The notes below the pieces were generated by a model. That model worked only from the letters and a program-made list of their open reading frames with translations. It was not told the DNA's origin and ran no database searches. From Combretum micranthum (taxonomy: Eukaryota; Streptophyta; Magnoliopsida; Myrtales; Combretaceae), in NCBI GenBank assembly GCA_024138025.1, contig JAMXBD010001598.1, forward strand, positions 1 through 64,000: a stretch of DNA of 64,000 nt, in the 5' to 3' direction. Within the stretch, counting starts at the first letter, position 1. Each line of letters begins with the position of its first letter. The position numbers and the translations under genes were made by a program. Below are positions 22,089 to 34,728 of this stretch, in pieces.

Positions 22089-23537
22089 GAATGCCTTTAC
22101 AAGTTATCAACAAATCTAAATTCACATAAAGTTTAAGAATTCTTTATTTAAAAACCCATTTCGACAATTTAAAAATAAGTAACGGAAAGTTTTACCATCC
22201 CCTCTTAAGGTGATTATGAGCAACTTCATTAATAACCTAGGTCTATTCAATAAAATTATCTCTTAATCTGTTCAGTTGAAATCAGACATGGACCTAAAAG
22301 GTGCACCACATATTTAGACCCATGAAGTTAAGTTTAAGCTACTAATTACAAATACGTTATTAATATGCAATTAAAAACACAATTGAAATCACATGAATTG
22401 AGATTTATATTCACAAACCCTAAGTTAAGATGATTATTTCTCTATAGATATAAAAATAAAGCACAGATTGAAGAGAAATAATATGAAGATACGAATGAAT
22501 ATTACAAATTAAGCATATATGGGTCTTGCAAACACAAACTTCAGTTTGAAAATGAAATTACCCAGCAAACTTGGAATCTCTAGCAAAACGAAACAATTCT
22601 TTTTTAAAAAATTCTCTAACTAAAAAGTTAGTAATTTGTTACATATGATACCTCTCCCCCTTTTTCAGATGCTGTGCATGTTTATTTATAGTTAACAGAC
22701 ACATAAGTCATGAATATTTTATTCGCTGATGTGGCAGATTCTTTATAATAGACTTTGTCCTCCTTCTCACATGCTTCAAATTAGTGCAACATGTACATGG
22801 TAGCCTAGATAGGGTCACTTTTCATGGGTCTGGTCAAAGTCTCGAAGATTGGCTGTAATCTATGCTGTGGTTTCTTTGTTAGAATCGTGATTTTGGGCTC
22901 AACTGCCACTGGTATAATCACGGGCTCCACTTTAGGGCATGATTGATCTTATACTTTGCCCATTTCAGACACAGATGTCTTTAAGTGAATCGCAAATGAG
23001 ATCAAGGATAAGGTTGTGTAGTTTTAAACCGTGACTCTAAGCAAGGGCGTGATTGGGAATTTTGCCTTGTTTTGCTTTGTCTTTTTGCCTTCACTAGGGT
23101 CTTTGGTGGCCACAATAGTTTTTGTTTTTACTCATTTGTGTTCTTTTGCTCCAAATCTGATCTTAAACTCTTTTTTTATTCTTTCCTTGATCCTAGGAGC
23201 TGAGAAACAACATTCAAATAATAAAAGCAAAAAAATCATAGGAATTTATCTAAAAATGGATCAAATTAAGCCTAATTTCCTATGAATAGATTAGAGTATA
23301 GCAGACTTATCAGTATCCAATTCAAGGCTTGCTACCTTAAACAATCGCCTTTCAAGTTCATGTATTAGCATCATCAAGTTAACATGAAGGTGCACAATCA
23401 TAATCCCTAGAGGACCCATCATAAGAGTACTACTTCTACCTCCAGGTTTGCCCTAAATTGTTAAAAGGCAAAAATGGGGTCTCTCTTTTTGTCTTTGTGG
23501 TGAAGTTTTAGCAAACATCACTACAAAGAGGGACAGT
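22089..23537. other. No gene recognised; retroelement-like noncoding sequence
   Basis: From about 22800 to 23300 there are words such as ATCACGGGCT, GGGCATGATTG and GGGCGTGATTG, similar in theme to the dispersed repeat pair, suggesting the same decayed family. AAAGAGGGACAG at 23525-23536 is purine-rich and directly precedes an LTR-like start. Confidence 0.4.
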
Positions 23538-25789
23538 TGTAGACATCCCATTTTTGCCAAATTTAAGCTTTCACATATGATAAAAACGAATATTACATTA
23601 AGCTCAAAAACTGCAATTTAAAAAAAAAAAGAGAAATATATTTAAAATATAGGGAAAATTTTTCAAAAAGAAAGAATAAAATTAAATAATATTATAGTAT
23701 TAAATAATATTTTTTAGGCTTAATATATTATAAGTTTATGTATAATTATGGACCCAATTAAATGGCCTACAATAGGGTGGTTCATTTAATTGGGCCCAGT
23801 GTAAAGCCTTAAAACAAATTTGTGTGTAAACCAAAATAAGGCTCAGGCCAACAGCCCGTATGAATAAGTCATATGCCTATAATAGGAAGGTCTTGGGTTC
23901 AAGCAAAGGCAAAATTTGCTTTTTATTTTTCATCACCAAAGTGCCATATGGCATGACATGATTGGCTAAGATAACATTAGGCGTGATGTCACCTTCATCT
24001 TCCTCCTTCAACTCTTCCTTTCCCGTCCCTTCCATGTTTGATAGAGTAACTTCAAGCCGATATTGACCCATTTTCCTTCACAATTTCACCAAATTAATTA
24101 TGAAATTGTAAAGTACACTTCGATACTATGAGTCAAGACTAACTGCTAGTCTTGATTCATAGTCTTAAGTGGTTAAAATTGACAACAAAATTTTGGGAAA
24201 AATTTTAGCACAAAAGAATTTCAAATCACCATTAATGGCAGTTTCGAGCAAATTTGACCAAAATCAAGTAGAATGAAGCTTACAATGACCTTGTTTTGAA
24301 CGATTGTGAAAGAATATTCGATTGAAACTACCAATAATACATGAAATCAACATTAAATCAAGGTCAAATAAGAACCCTAATTTTGTGATTTTTAGATAAA
24401 GGCATTTAATTAAATTCCAAACTTGTTTAAGCTCCAATCCCATAAATAGGAGCTCAAGCTAGTCTTTCCCATCAATAATCACAAAAAAAAAAAATCACTA
24501 AAAAGTACTCAAATTCAAAGTACTTAGCAAGTTAGGGTTTCGAACAAAAAAGCTTCAAAACTGAAGCTTTTTAGGCGATTTTGATCGAATTGGAAGTGCA
24601 GGGAAGCTTCAGGTAAGTATTGACTGTCGATTCATAGCTTTAGATAAATATGAAACCACCAGAAGGAGTTCCAACGAAGCTCAACCACCAACCACTATCT
24701 ATTGGAGCTCGAAACCACTACTTCTAACTGTTTCTAAAGCAAGGCAACATCATTATAGCTCATAACATCCCTACTTTGGTCTATTCGACATCTCTGTATC
24801 CCCTCAGCACCACTAGATTAGCAGTTTTGACTAGTACCGGCCACCTGCTCCAAATCAAGTCAAACAACCCTATCCGATTTCCTCTCCAACCCACACATAC
24901 TCTTGATTTGATTCTCCCATGTAAGTTTAGTTTAAGTTATTTATTTATTTATTTATCTTATTAATTAACTTGATAAACTTACAAATAAAAAATAATGTAA
25001 ATAAAGAAAAAATAAAAAAAAGAAAAAGAGGGAAATGATATATAAGACTATTTGATTTTGTAAATAGAGTATATGCATGTTAGAATAAAAAAATAGAAAA
25101 CAATGAATAATAAAAAGCAAAAAAAAATGAAATATAAGAAGATAATGAAAGTACTAATAAATAATAATGCAAATATATATAATCAAGTTTTTGTTGGCAC
25201 ATAGAAAAATCATATTTTCCAAAAAAACAAAATGAATATGTTAGTTCTTAGGATTTATGACATTTAAAATTCACTTTTTTGACAAATTCACAAAATTTAA
25301 TAAACTTATACTTGAAAGAGTTTAAAAACCTAAAAGTAACCAACCCACTAAATATTTTATAAAAGTAGAACTATATTTTGTCTAATCTCGATTAGATGGT
25401 ACGTAGGCACCTCTGATGTGACATAAAAATTAAAAAATTATTATATTGTAAATATCAATACAACTTGTATTTATTTGTAAATACTATTTTGATTTAAATC
25501 ACTTTGTAAACTGTAATTATAACTTGTAAATATTATAATTTGTAAATATTTTTGTTTTCAATAAATTTAAAGGCATTAAAGGAATAAACTTTAGATAAAG
25601 AATTTAAGGTGGCAACCATATGGTTTTAATATGGTAATCTTCGAATTAAAAAAATATCTAGATTAACAAAATTGATTTTAAATCATTTTTTTTGCAGACT
25701 AATGGCTAAGTTAGAATCAATCGACTCATTGATTCTAGCTTACAATTTTTTTCCTATTTTGATCAGGTGGCAACCCTAAAAATTTTTCA
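23538..25789 (+). mobile_element. Probable LTR (about 2.25 kb) of a gypsy-type element
   Basis: Begins TGTAGACATCCCATTTTTGCC, a start shared by many plant gypsy-type LTRs, right after a purine-rich stretch that would suit a polypurine tract. It plausibly ends at GGTGGCAACCCTAAAAATTTTTCA (25766-25789), again a phrase typical of such LTR ends. No second copy and no clear target duplication were found, so the boundaries are provisional. The interior has a CCCATAAATAGGAGCTC stretch near 24450 that may be a promoter. Confidence 0.45.
24126..24162. repeat. Short near-perfect hairpin
   Basis: CTATGAGTCAAGACTA at 24126-24141 and TAGTCTTGATTCATAG at 24147-24162 pair with one mismatch around a 5-base loop. 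Confidence 0.9.
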
Positions 25790-26913
25790 AAAAGCAAATT
25801 TCTTTTAGTTCCTAGTTAAGGGTTTATATCAAATGGGATAGGTTTTGGTGAAAATCTAATTAAAAAAAATTAAATCAAAAATGAAAAATCTAGGCTTGAT
25901 ATTAGCCTCCAACAATTGCTAAATCTTTATAACTTTGAATTTTTTTTATAAGTTTGAAATTATGTCTTCAAATTATGAATATATGCAGGTTGTAATGTAA
26001 TGTAAAAGTATTCTTTATTTGTGTTTAACTAATAATATAAGGTTGCATTTGCAATTTATCCTTAATATTTTTCCTTCATTCTTAGGTTGGAAGATAACAG
26101 TTAGTCAAATGGTTGGCCTTGGTGCCTCAAAATAAAAAGAAAATAAAAGATTCCATTTGCCTTTTTCTTTGTCTTCATGTTTTCTTCTTTGACTTGTTGT
26201 TTACCTTTAATCATATCATTTATAGGTATGCAACTATAAGACAAATACATACCTAACAAATAAACATTATATGAAAAGTGACATTGGTCATGTCAAGTTA
26301 AAATTTAATATGAAAGGTAATTTTACCGTTTATCCTACTAATATCTTAAATTACAATTTTTCTTTTTAATCTAAGCTTGTTTTAGCAAATGAACCGAATC
26401 AAGTAGACCAGTATTAAGCGCAATGTTGTATCAAAATCGTAATATAATCAACCTATGTTTTGTCTTGATTAAGTTTGTTATACTTTTTATTTATCCTAAA
26501 ATAAGTTATTTTTATTTAAATTAAATTTCCCTTTAAGGTTAAACAAGATTCAATTTTAATAAAGCTTTGATGTATTTTAAGCTTGAGCAGCTTTGAAGTA
26601 TTTTAAGCTTGAGTTTAATCCGCCTATTCAAATTCATTGAAGTTTGAGTTTGGCTTTAGTCTTATCAAATTGAGCTTAAGTGTTGAATATAAATTGAGTA
26701 TCTAATGAGTTGCTTGGCATAAATTTTGAAATGTTGGAGTAATACTCAAAAACTACAATTTTTATGATACTCATTCCTTACTTATATATATATATATATA
26801 TATATTGTTTTGAAGACCCAAAGCATGGACACTGGTGGCTAGAATTTGGATAAGGGCTAACAGTTGGATATTGGCCAGCATTTTTGCTCAAACTTGAGGA
26901 GCCATGCAAATAT
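25790..26913. other. AT-rich intergenic sequence, no gene recognised
   Basis: Contains a TA microsatellite at about 26784-26806 and short repeats of TTTTAAGCTTGAG near 26580-26610. No coding signal. Confidence 0.5.
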
Positions 26914-29900
26914 TGTCACGCCCCAAAGGGTACTCTAAACACGACAGTCCGCCACACTCGATATTTAAACTCAAGTAAGACAATCTTAGTCTCTCTGTGA
27001 GTTTGAACATCGGGTGTAAGGCTTACGTTCAACATATAGGGACCATACTTTGCTTAGAAATAGTTTAAGGAGACATACATAGTAACAAGAATGTGAATCA
27101 TAACAGTTATATCTAGTTTTAATCCATTACATGATCTAAGGGGCATACCCTCATAAAAAATATTAATAGTCCTTAAGCTCTCAAAAGTCTCTTATAACAT
27201 CCACCAACTACCAATTTAGGAGATTCAAATGGAAGTCTATGCCTACATTTAGGTCTCGGCTTCATAAAAAAATACTCCTTAGAGTCCAAAAAGTTGTACC
27301 TAATGATAGTAGCTTCTCGGAGATAGCCATAAATATTCATACTGCAACAGGAAACCATCGGGGTATAAGCTTACAAGCTTAGTGAGATTCATTTCCAAAC
27401 ATTTAGTACTCAACAACAGTATATAACAGACAAGTTATTAACATCCATATGAAATGCACAAGCGAATGAGCATACAAGCATATGACTTTCCGTGAGTCAT
27501 ATGTGAATGGATTTATGCCATCCATTCGGGGTTGGGGTGGTCCATAAGTCATGCAATCACAATTCCAATCTTGAGTGTGGTGGTCCATAAGTCATGCAAC
27601 CACAATTCCAATCTTAAGTGGGGTGGTCCATAAGTCATGCAACCATAACCCCAATCTCTTTCTCTTAGTTATACAACCTCTGTTGTTTCATTGTGGTAGT
27701 TTTAAGTGCCTACCCCACTTCCGTTAACTTTAGCGATCTTGCATCCTTAATATTAACACAGGCCCCCACGCCTTCCGCTAATATACTTTTGTCCTAGCAA
27801 AGGTATATCAGCCAATGCAATGTGACTCACCACGTGATATGCATGTATAGTTTATTCATATAATTGTGGCATATTAATTATGTAGGTTAAGAGCGATCAT
27901 AGAGAATTTCAGACAATTCAAGTCTATACTAGCTCATACAACATTTTTACAACAAGTTTCATCTCGATATACTTAACATTCATTCAACCAAGATTAGATC
28001 ACAGCTCATCTCAATTTTATCTTTCCCTAATTCTAATGCCACTAGGATTACAAGCACATACATGAGCACAACTATTTAAGAAATGAACTCACTTTGCCAT
28101 GGCGCGGAAATCCACTTAATCGTAATTGTCCTCGGAAAGGTCTAGTTCATTTCCCAAATTTCCTAATCAAAAGAAATAACACTAATGACTACTTTTATGA
28201 AGTTTGAATGAACCTATAAATTCTATTCTATCAAGTTCGTCAAAATTCGTTTAAGAGGAAATTCCAACCTAAAACGGCCATAACTTAATCATTTTAACTC
28301 GGAATTTCGCATATTATATACCGATTTCTACCTATTCAACGAGAGCTATCTATTTCTAGAGTTATTTCTAACAAAAAAGGTCATTTAGTCTATAAAATAG
28401 TAACATACAGAATACTATACGAATTCCCATTCCACAATTCAACTTCTAGTTCAATTCAAGCATGATACTAAATCTTTGATAGATACCGAGCTATCATTAT
28501 ATTTTGTAGGACTCTAGTATATACATATATAAATCAATACTATGCATGATTCATGAGTGTTGGAAATTTCTAATTTTTTATGTACTTAGATACTATCAAA
28601 TAAGAAGTATGTGACCTTAGTTTTCTAACTTTGTTTCTACAAGGCATCATGTATATATGCAATGCCTACAAGCTATTATCATGAAGGTCATGAAATGACT
28701 ATCTATATGAATATCCTTAATGTTATAGTATCAAGAATTCTTTTTGAGAAACTTTTACTTTGCAAAACTTCTGAAATTTACTAGACTTAAGAAAAGTGGT
28801 TTCCTTTCTTAAAAAAAATCATATTGCTTTTATCAAAACTTAACCTTGATGACCTATATAGCCATCACCTTCATTATTTTAATAAAAATCTTCATTTTGG
28901 GGTGAGAAAATAGATGTTTGAATAGGTGGTTTGCCTAAGTACGAATTTTACAAAATCTTAAAGAATGAAAACATTGTTTCACCTATTCTTGGAAATCATT
29001 TATTGTTCTAAGATTATATTTTGATAAACCTCTCTTATTCTTATCAAAATTGGGTCTTTATTACATGCATCCCCTAGGACTTCCATTTTTTCTATAAAAT
29101 TATCATTTTGGCACTTGAAAATAGATGTTTGAATAATGGTTATTTTCAAATCCGAATTTTGAAAAATTCATTTGAGTTTGTTTTCTTTGTAAAACTCATT
29201 TAGTCTTTCAAAAACCATTTTCTAATCAAACCTACCCCTTAAGGCTTCCATTTCTCTAATAAAAATCTTGTTTTGAAGTTGAAAAATGGGTGTTTACAAT
29301 TCAAGTTTCTTTTATTACGAATTTAAAAACTTATTTTTGAGATTGAAATATAACTTTCATAAACTTGCCTTTGTTTTGAAAATATTCCTTAGTAGATCTA
29401 GGCTTTTCTCATCAAGATCACTCATTTATGATATCTATTCTCTAAGCCCTTCATTTTAAATGAAAAATACACATTTTGAAATTGAAAAATAGCTTTTCTA
29501 AATATGGTTCCTTTTTTATCCGAATTTTCAAAAGTTATTTTTGTTGAAACCAAAATATATCTTGAGTTTTCTAATACTTTTCTACTATCATCAAGCTATT
29601 ACAAGTCATTTAAAGACATAAAAAAAAAGTCTAATGTATGTATGAACTTAAAACAACTAGATCTAGTTTGCCATTCTAATCACAAATGCATGAACACTAT
29701 GATGGTTATGTGAATATGAATAGATGATGATTATATGCACAAATCATTAATAATAATAACATAACTTAATAACAACACAAGGTAATAGCAAAATAACTCA
29801 AATAACAAGATCTAAAACATTATGATGGCAAGGACCTCATGTTCAAGTGTTTCCATATCCATAGCTTGAAGCTCATGGGGATTTTTATGTAGAATTACAC

Positions 29901-31293
29901 ATGAATGAACTTGCCATTACATGTATTTATGATACTAAGGTATAGATCTATTACCTATTGGTTGTGCGGAGTAAGAAACTTGAAAGAAAAATTCAAAGTG
30001 TGTGTATGTATGGAGAGAAAGGCAACTCATGGTTTTAAGAGGAAAAAGAGAGTTTTTGCAAAAATTTTCTAAAGTAAAAAGGAAGAAAGAAAGCAAAGTG
30101 AAGTGAAGTGGGCATAAGGAAGTATATATAGGGAAATGGATTAGGGTTTGTTGTAATAAAAATGAATTAAATAAAACAAATTGTGAGAGGGAAAAGAAGG
30201 GGAGTTGCACCGTTTTGGGAGTAAGAGAGAGTGGAGTTGTGTTATGTAAGTTTTGGAATTAATTAAATTAATTTAAATGATAAAAAGTCATATTGGAAAG
30301 GTAATTTGTAAGAAAAAAGATGAAGTTGTAAGAGTAGGGTGTAAGGATGTAAAAATAGGTTATGGGTAGTTATACTTATGAATAGTGTAGAGGGATTCAA
30401 AAAGTAGATTTGACATTTAAAGTACCGGTACTAATAAAAATATAATAAAAAAGTTATAACTGTAACTTTTATAACCCAAAAAATTTTATAACTGATATAT
30501 TTGGAAATCTTATGAAATTATGAGCCTAACGGTACTAATATCATATATTTAATATTCTGAGCCCGTGACACGCTTTTCGAAGCTTATGCCCGATCGGGTT
30601 CGAAATAGATCGAAAATTTGCTAATTCATCTTTTAAAGCATCCTAGTATTATTACGAACCAAACTACACCCTTACTCATAATCCGATTCCTTGATTTAGG
30701 AATACAGGATTGCCAGATCTAAACTACTAGGGTTTCCTGGGAATTTGTTAACTTAGGTTTTTCGGTTGACTTTCCGGTTTAGGGTTTGAACTTGGTATTA
30801 CCCTAAAATTTAGGGGTTTACATGAACTACTATATTCCACTAAGGGTTCCCGGGTGATTTTCCGATTTAGATCTTTGCCAATTTGAAAACTGGAGGTTTA
30901 GGTTTATACAACACATTTAGTTTGAGAATTTTATTTTAAATTTTATTTTTTGTAAGTATTTAATATCTCTTAATGTTTTTGGAATTATTGAATTGGGTTT
31001 TATTTTCAAAGGTTAATCGTTATTTATTTTTTAATAATTTATTTTTGAGTTACCCGATTTTTATAAGTCAGAGTTACTATAGAATTCGTCATATGTAATG
31101 GTTTTGGATTTGAAGACTGTTGAGTTCCTTTTTTTTTTTTTTTAATGATTCTCATTTTCTCAAGATAAAGAAATTTCTAGATTCGTTCGTGATTTAAGGC
31201 TAGTAGAAGTTCGGTTTTAATTTGGAGTCATTTTTGGAGTTTAATGTCAAAGGTTATTTTAGAATTATTTACTGAAATTTTTCGGGGCTTATA
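26914..31293 (-). mobile_element. Solo LTR, 4.4 kb, large-LTR gypsy family, AATAT target duplication
   Basis: Runs from TGTCACGCCCCAAAGGG to TTTCGGGGCTTATA, flanked by AATAT at 26909-26913 and 31294-31298. It is colinear with the 5-kb LTRs of the element at 47968-61456. Both ends match, as do the GTGAGATTC block near 27380, the CTTCATTTTAAATGAAAAATAC block near 29448, the ATAAAACAAATTG and GTTGCACC blocks, the ACTGTAACTTTTATAACCC block near 30460, and the CACGCTTTTCGAAG block near 30570. It is more diverged and 0.6 kb shorter. Strand is given by analogy: the full element reads leftward. The terminal CA has changed to TA. A TATA-like CTATATATAC is on the minus strand near 30125-30135. Confidence 0.87.
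27533..27655. repeat. 43-bp tandem repeat, three units
   Basis: GGTGGTCCATAAGTCATGCA starts units at about 27536, 27579 and 27622, spaced exactly 43 bp. Units differ by a few bases. It lies within the 4.4-kb solo LTR and is absent at the matching place of the 5-kb LTRs. Confidence 0.9.
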
Positions 31294-32250
31294 AATATGG
31301 TGCAATTTGGTGGTGAAATGTTAATGCTGGATCGATTGGCTTTCACACATCTACTCAAATGGGGAGTGGTTATTTTCCTGAAGAAGGGCTTAGAAAAGCA
31401 TCATATTTTAGAAATTTACAAGTTATGGATTAAGATTATAATTTACTTCCTTTAAGAAACATTCATCTACTAGTTGATCACCCTAATTGCTATAATATAA
31501 AACAAGGTCAAAATAGTGTACTGGGCATTTACTTTTACTATAGAGGTCTTAGAAGAAATTTAAGATGTCCTTAAATTAAAAAATAAATAAATAGGATAGT
31601 TTTTTTTTCCACCCATTTTGCTTGTAATTATTGCCTATTCATCAACCTCATCCTAGCCATTTTTACATTTTTTTTTTCTATTTTTATATTATTTCATCTT
31701 AAAAGGATGCCTTATGATTGAGTTGCCCCACTTAGGAACTACTTATATATGAAATTATGAAATGCTATTAGTACTAAGTTTGTTTCATTTCTTGATTGCC
31801 TTCTCTTTTCTTTCTTTATTCATATTGGTGAGAGTGACATAAACAGGGTGATAAAAAGAAAGGAAAAAAGAGATGGCCCAAATAGGCAAAATCATGGGCA
31901 TATACCAAGAATTTCCCATTGTTAGATTTTGTAGATTAAGAAATTTTTACATTCTAAGTAAATTGTCTTTCATTTAAAATAAATATAATAAGTGATATTT
32001 TATATATTTTAGTGGCATGCGACAAAAAAAAAAAAAAGTATTTTAGCAGTACAATTGTGATTAGATATGAATTTGAGCTACAATAAATTGACAAGAGCAA
32101 AACCGTAGAAAAATATGATGGAACTATAAAAGTTTACTTAAGAGCTCCCAATATGGACTAAAGTGATGGAATATCTTGAGAAAAAAGAAAAAAAGAAAGA
32201 AAAGAAAGAGAAAATTTGAATAGATTGGTTTAACAATCCTTATTCCAAAT

Positions 32251-32394
32251 CTACTATGTCAAATCTTTCTTAATCATCAGTATAAATTAGACTCTTTAGA
32301 TCTTATCGTCTAGTCAAGGAGTCAATTTTAAATATGTTGTATAATTAATTAAGCTCTCTACAACATTTAGGCTTCTTCTCATTTGACATAGTAG
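32251..32394. repeat. Small inverted-repeat element (MITE-like)
   Basis: CTACTATGTCAAAT at 32251-32264 is perfectly inverted as ATTTGACATAGTAG at 32381-32394, 144 bp end to end. No clear target duplication was seen. Confidence 0.5.
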
Positions 32395-33071
32395 AGAGAT
32401 TTAAAAAGAAAAGAAAAGAAAAGAAAATTGTACTCACAAACTATCATTCTAACCTTATGTTAGGTTAACTAGAATGAAATTATCATTTTGTGTTTGTTAC
32501 TACATAAGAGTTATCCCCTCACTTGATTTGTAAAAATTCTACTCTCATATGAAATGCTTATTTCATAAATATATAAAATTTCGATTTCTTAGCTTCATGA
32601 GAGGAATTGTTATTCTTTATAAAATGCGTCCTTTTCTTTGAAAAAAAATCATAAAATAAAAGAATTACTATTCTTTTCAAGTCTTATTCCATTCTAGAAA
32701 AAAAAAAAAAAAATCAACCAAGCTTATATCAAAGATGAGACATTTTTCCTCAAGAGTAGTGGTATTAATGCTTTACAACTCCTCCAGTTAATACTTGTGG
32801 ATTTGAGTCTCTTGATTTTGTCTGCTTCTTCTCTTTGCTTTTCTCTAAATTCCACACCTATTGTTTAAAATCACGTGAATTATAGCACTCTACATACACA
32901 TAACCACTTAAATAAGACCCCCTTATCTATACTATATGGAAAAAAGATTGCATTTTTCGATACTCTCATAAAACATTAGTGGTTAGCTATTGAGTAGCAA
33001 GTGATAATAAAGCTGTTGATAGTGGTTGGTTGCTAGTAGCATAATTAGCAACCACAAAAAAAAAAAGGATA

Positions 33072-33302
33072 ATGTCGTGGATGGTGCATGAACTTTAATA
33101 ATATACAATTAGGTACTTGAAATTTGAAATTGATCAATTTAGTTTTTAAAAAATTTTCATGAACGTTAATAATACCTCTGTCACATTCTTTTAGTTACAA
33201 AATTAATCAATTTTAAAGTTCTTCGTGTACTAAATTGATCAATTTCAAAGTTTAGATATTTAGTTGCATATTTCATCAAAATTCAAACATCATTTGTGAC
33301 AC
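33072..33302. mobile_element. Fold-back element with arms of about 70-80 bp (MITE-like)
   Basis: The left arm (33072-33152) and the reverse complement of the right arm (33229-33302) align almost throughout. Both share GTGTC/GTGACAC-like ends, an ATGGTG/ATGATG step, and a core TTTGAAATTGATCAATTTAG. This suits a nonautonomous DNA transposon with long terminal inverted repeats. The target duplication is unclear. Confidence 0.6.
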
Positions 33303-33929
33303 TATTGCTAAAAATAAAGAAACTAACTCCTATTTTTCCATGTTTGAAAAATAAGTTAATACAAATATAAAACCTATCATGATATTATTTTCATTTAGGC
33401 ATCATAAAAAAACTCCCTTTAAGTGGATCGATGTTGCACTTAATGTGTGTCCATATCCAGGAAAAGTTTTTCCTCAAATTATATTGCATTAAAAGCAGAT
33501 TGTCTTAATTCCAGGCCCACATTATGATATATGTTGGCAATCTCTTGTGACCTTTAATGAAGTAAAGCCACCTTTCCATGAAAAAAGAAAGATCACTTAT
33601 CTTTAATCAAAATTTTCCTCTTTCAATTTTTTTTTTATATAAAGGAACCTCCATTTTGTTTATTCGGCACATTTCCAGTATTTTTTACTTAATTGTCTCA
33701 TATGATGGTATTACTAATGAACTTGATTGTTTAGTTAGTTATAATAGTAATTTCATTACAATCTTGTTTTTTATAAAGATTTATTGCACGTTTAGTTGAC
33801 TGTAATACTAATTTTATAAAAAATCTCCGTTTAAAAAAAATTCTCGTTTAAATAAAAAATTAACAAATGAAAATCATATTGCTTTCTATTTTATCCCTCG
33901 TAATTCCATTATGTTATGGAAAGGTGACG

Positions 33930-34110
33930 CTTTCAACCAAATGGGTCTTATAAAGGAACTCACTTATGAGGTTAACACTATATCTAACAGAAAACTTTAA
34001 AATAATAGATTAATAGGTCATTCCTCTTATAAATTATTTACATAATTAACATATTATCCATGTGGGGTTTTTCTAACCCCACTTTTGTATCTAAGGTTAT
34101 TATACTAGCA
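33930..34110 (+). repeat. Dispersed noncoding repeat, copy 1 (pair with 38225-38395)
   Basis: Shares with 38240-38395 the series GAACTCACTTAT / GAAACTCACTATA, an AAAACTTTAA(G)A.AATAG stretch, TCTTATAAAT.A.T.A.ATAAT, then a GTGGG(G/A)(T/C)TTTT.TAACC block and CACTTTTGTAT/CACTTGTATT. The function is unknown. It may be part of an LTR or a short nonautonomous element. Confidence 0.5.
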
Positions 34111-34728
34111 ATTCTATATAAAATTGTTAGAGGATCCATAGAATCAAAATATAACAATGTAGCTTTTTACAACCTATGTGAATAGTTTTGAAAACTATTT
34201 AGATATGCTTGCGGCAATCATAAAAAAAAAAAATGAAATGCATAATGTATATAAAAAAGAAATTAAATTTTATTTTTCCTAATAAATGTTAATCCATAAT
34301 ATAACAAGCATAAAAAAATTAGAGGAGAAGAGAGGGGGGAGGGGTTGTGACTTGTGTGATTGGTCAAAGTATCCTTCGTTTTCAATATTTTGTTTGAAAA
34401 ACTTTTGAATCTAACAAGAATCAAACCTTTCAACTCATATTCAATTCTTAATTATATAAATAAAAAAAAATAATTTCTCTTATAAACTTTGTAGTAAGAA
34501 TTCAAAATTGAATGGATGCTATAGAGAGAGGGTTGAGGAATGGAGAGGGAGAATTGGAATATAATAAGAAAGATGTAATACTCTAATAATTGAAGACTTG
34601 TGAAAAAATCATTGACTTTATATATGAAATTGCCATAAATTTTCCAAATCATATTTTATAAATGTGTTAATGAATTTATGCATGATCATGAAGCATGATA
34701 AATATGATTTATGCTAGTATATGATATA

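Larger units (their letters stand above)
31299..34728. other. AT-rich intergenic DNA, no gene recognised
   Basis: Long A and T tracts, short chance frames only (33578-33799; minus 34452-34652). It contains two fold-back elements and one copy of a dispersed repeat, listed separately. Confidence 0.55.

Noticed and set aside
27533..27655. Possible CRISPR-like array
   Set aside because: Three adjacent 43-bp repeats without unique spacers, in a plant LTR; an ordinary minisatellite.
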